Positions 5,871 to 6,892 of a stretch of DNA of 6,892 bases are shown here, piece by piece (the stretch's first letter is position 1; every line of letters starts with the position of its first letter). The notes below the pieces were generated by a model. That model saw nothing but the letters and a program-made list of their open reading frames with translations. It made no database searches and was not told the origin of the DNA. The stretch is taken from positions 1 through 6,892 of the forward strand of contig SCVU01000754.1 in NCBI GenBank assembly GCA_004296785.1. The letters run 5' to 3'. Source of the DNA: Planctomycetota bacterium (lineage in GTDB: Bacteria; Planctomycetota; UBA1135; GCA-002686595). A program made the position numbers and the translations under genes.

Positions 5871-6892
5871 ATGAACACGCCCGCCCCGATGTCCGATTCC
5901 GCCTTCCCGCTGCAGCTCGACGCGCTCGTCGCGCAGCGCGAGTTCGTGCGCCGGCTCGCGCGCAGCCTGCTGCGCGACGATTTCGCGGCCGACGACGTCG
6001 CGCAGGACGTGATGCTCACCGCGCTCGAGCGTCCGCAGCGCGACGTTCGTTCGCTGCGCGGCTTCCTCGCGACGCTGACGCGCCGGCGCGTCGCGAACGC
6101 GCGGCGCAGCGAACTGCGGCGCGCCGAGCACGAGGCGCGGACGGCGCGCGCGGCGGAGTCGGACGAGAGCGAGATGCGTCGCTCGCTCGAGACGGCGCAG
6201 GCGGTCGCCGCGGAGGTGCTTGCGCTCGACGAGCCGTACCGCGGCGTGCTGTTGCTGCTCTACCTGCAGGGGGAGAGCCCCGCGGCGATCGCCGCGCGGC
6301 GCGGCACGACGCCGGCGACGGTGCGTTCGCAGCACAAGCGCGCGCTCGAGCTGCTGCGCGAGCGGCTCGACCGTCGCCACGGCGGGAAGCGCGACGCGTG
6401 GGGGATGGCACTGCTCGGATGTGTCGCGCGGCCGGAGCCGATCGTGCCCACCGCGGGTGCCGTCGCTGCCGCGGCGGTCATCTTGGTCGCAGGCGGCGTC
6501 GGTTGGTTCGCTTGGTCCGGTCATGCCTCGCGTGAGCCGGCTGCCCCGGCGCTCGCAGCGTCGCTCGACGCGCGAGCCGAACCGGTGCTGCACGTCGCGG
6601 CGCTCGAATCGGCGGACGCCGCACCTGCAGAGTTCGCCGCGCCGACGCGGCAACAGGCGGTTGCGCCGCCGTTCGACTTCGACCTCGACACGCGTTCCGC
6701 AGCCCAGCTCTTCGACCTCGCCGCCGCCGCGCAGAGCGTGCTGCGCACTCGACTGTTCGGCACGCCCGCGGACGTCGTCGCGCTCGCGCCGCCGCCGCCG
6801 TCCGGAGTTCGCGGCGGCGTCGCGCGACTGCTCGAGCGCACGGTGTACGGGGCCGAGCGTCCGAACGTCGTCGGCATCCGCGGCGGCGGCTG
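5871..6892 (+). CDS. ECF-like sigma factor with C-terminal membrane segment (partial)
   Basis: The gene runs off the right edge with 340 codons visible and no stop. Residues about 22-86 look like sigma-70 region 2, with FVRRLARSLLRDD and DDVAQDVMLTALERP (41-55) as in ECF factors, followed by an Arg-rich region 2.3/2.4. Residues about 108-168 look like region 4, with LALDEPYRGVLLLLYLQGES followed by a helix-turn-helix (about 135-160, AAIAARRGTTPATVRSQHKRAL). A single hydrophobic segment at about 194-217 (AGAVAAAAVILVAGGVGWFAW) predicts a membrane anchor. An Ala/Pro-rich linker (218-270) and an unrecognised domain start beyond it. The sigma part should bind core RNA polymerase in the cytoplasm, and the C-terminus would lie across the membrane, perhaps to sense or to be cleaved. 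Such extended ECF factors are known, notably in Planctomycetota and Actinobacteria. The target promoters and the full C-terminal domain are not visible. Confidence 0.88.
   Translation, partial: MNTPAPMSDSAFPLQLDALVAQREFVRRLARSLLRDDFAADDVAQDVMLTALERPQRDVRSLRGFLATLTRRRVANARRSELRRAEHEARTARAAESDESEMRRSLETAQAVAAEVLALDEPYRGVLLLLYLQGESPAAIAARRGTTPATVRSQHKRALELLRERLDRRHGGKRDAWGMALLGCVARPEPIVPTAGAVAAAAVILVAGGVGWFAWSGHASREPAAPALAASLDARAEPVLHVAALESADAAPAEFAAPTRQQAVAPPFDFDLDTRSAAQLFDLAAAAQSVLRTRLFGTPADVVALAPPPPSGVRGGVARLLERTVYGAERPNVVGIRGGG

Noticed and set aside
5543..6535. A + strand open frame of 330 codons overlapping the TPR and sigma genes
   Set aside because: It reads as Arg/Ala-rich low-complexity sequence. 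The frame from 5871 gives clear sigma region 2 and region 4 motifs with a good RBS.
5496..6653. A 385-codon - strand open frame across the divergent promoter and the sigma gene
   Set aside because: It is a shadow frame, Arg-rich with no recognisable motif, and it conflicts with two well-supported genes.

Overview
The window is very GC-rich and almost fully coding. It holds four protein genes: two on the + strand in a tandem pair, one on the - strand, and one + strand gene cut off by the right edge. No tRNA, rRNA, CRISPR array, insertion sequence or other mobile element is visible.

Organism. Strong G/C bias at third codon positions suggests a high-GC bacterium. The last gene is an ECF-type sigma factor joined to a membrane segment and an Ala/Pro-rich export-side region. 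I associate that architecture with Planctomycetota, with Myxococcota and related deltaproteobacterial lineages as alternatives. The assignment is an inference from gene style, not from a marker gene.

Layout. Bases 1-119 are a short upstream region without a recognisable gene. Bases 120-2921 encode a full-length cyanophycin synthetase (CphA), with N domain, ATP-grasp domain and Mur-ligase-like domain, starting at TTG. After 28 bp, 2950-4746 encodes a shorter CphA-like protein. It keeps a diverged N domain and an intact Mur-ligase domain, but the ATP-grasp module is missing. After a further 25 bp, a convergent - strand gene (4772-5788) encodes a soluble TPR-like protein of unknown function. An 82-bp divergent intergenic region carries a 12-bp perfect palindrome plus a third copy of its half-site. 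It separates the TPR gene from the partial sigma factor gene (5871 to the window end).

How the genes may work together. CphA makes cyanophycin, a nitrogen reserve polymer with a polyaspartate backbone and arginine side chains. The ATP-grasp domain adds Asp and the Mur-like domain adds Arg. The second gene is almost certainly co-transcribed and is a paralogue that should keep only the Mur-type ligation chemistry. This is the mirror image of cyanobacterial CphA2, in which the Mur-like domain is the one that decayed. It may be an accessory amide ligase for cyanophycin or a related polymer. The TPR gene and sigma factor look like a separate, divergently transcribed unit and share no evident function with the cyanophycin pair.
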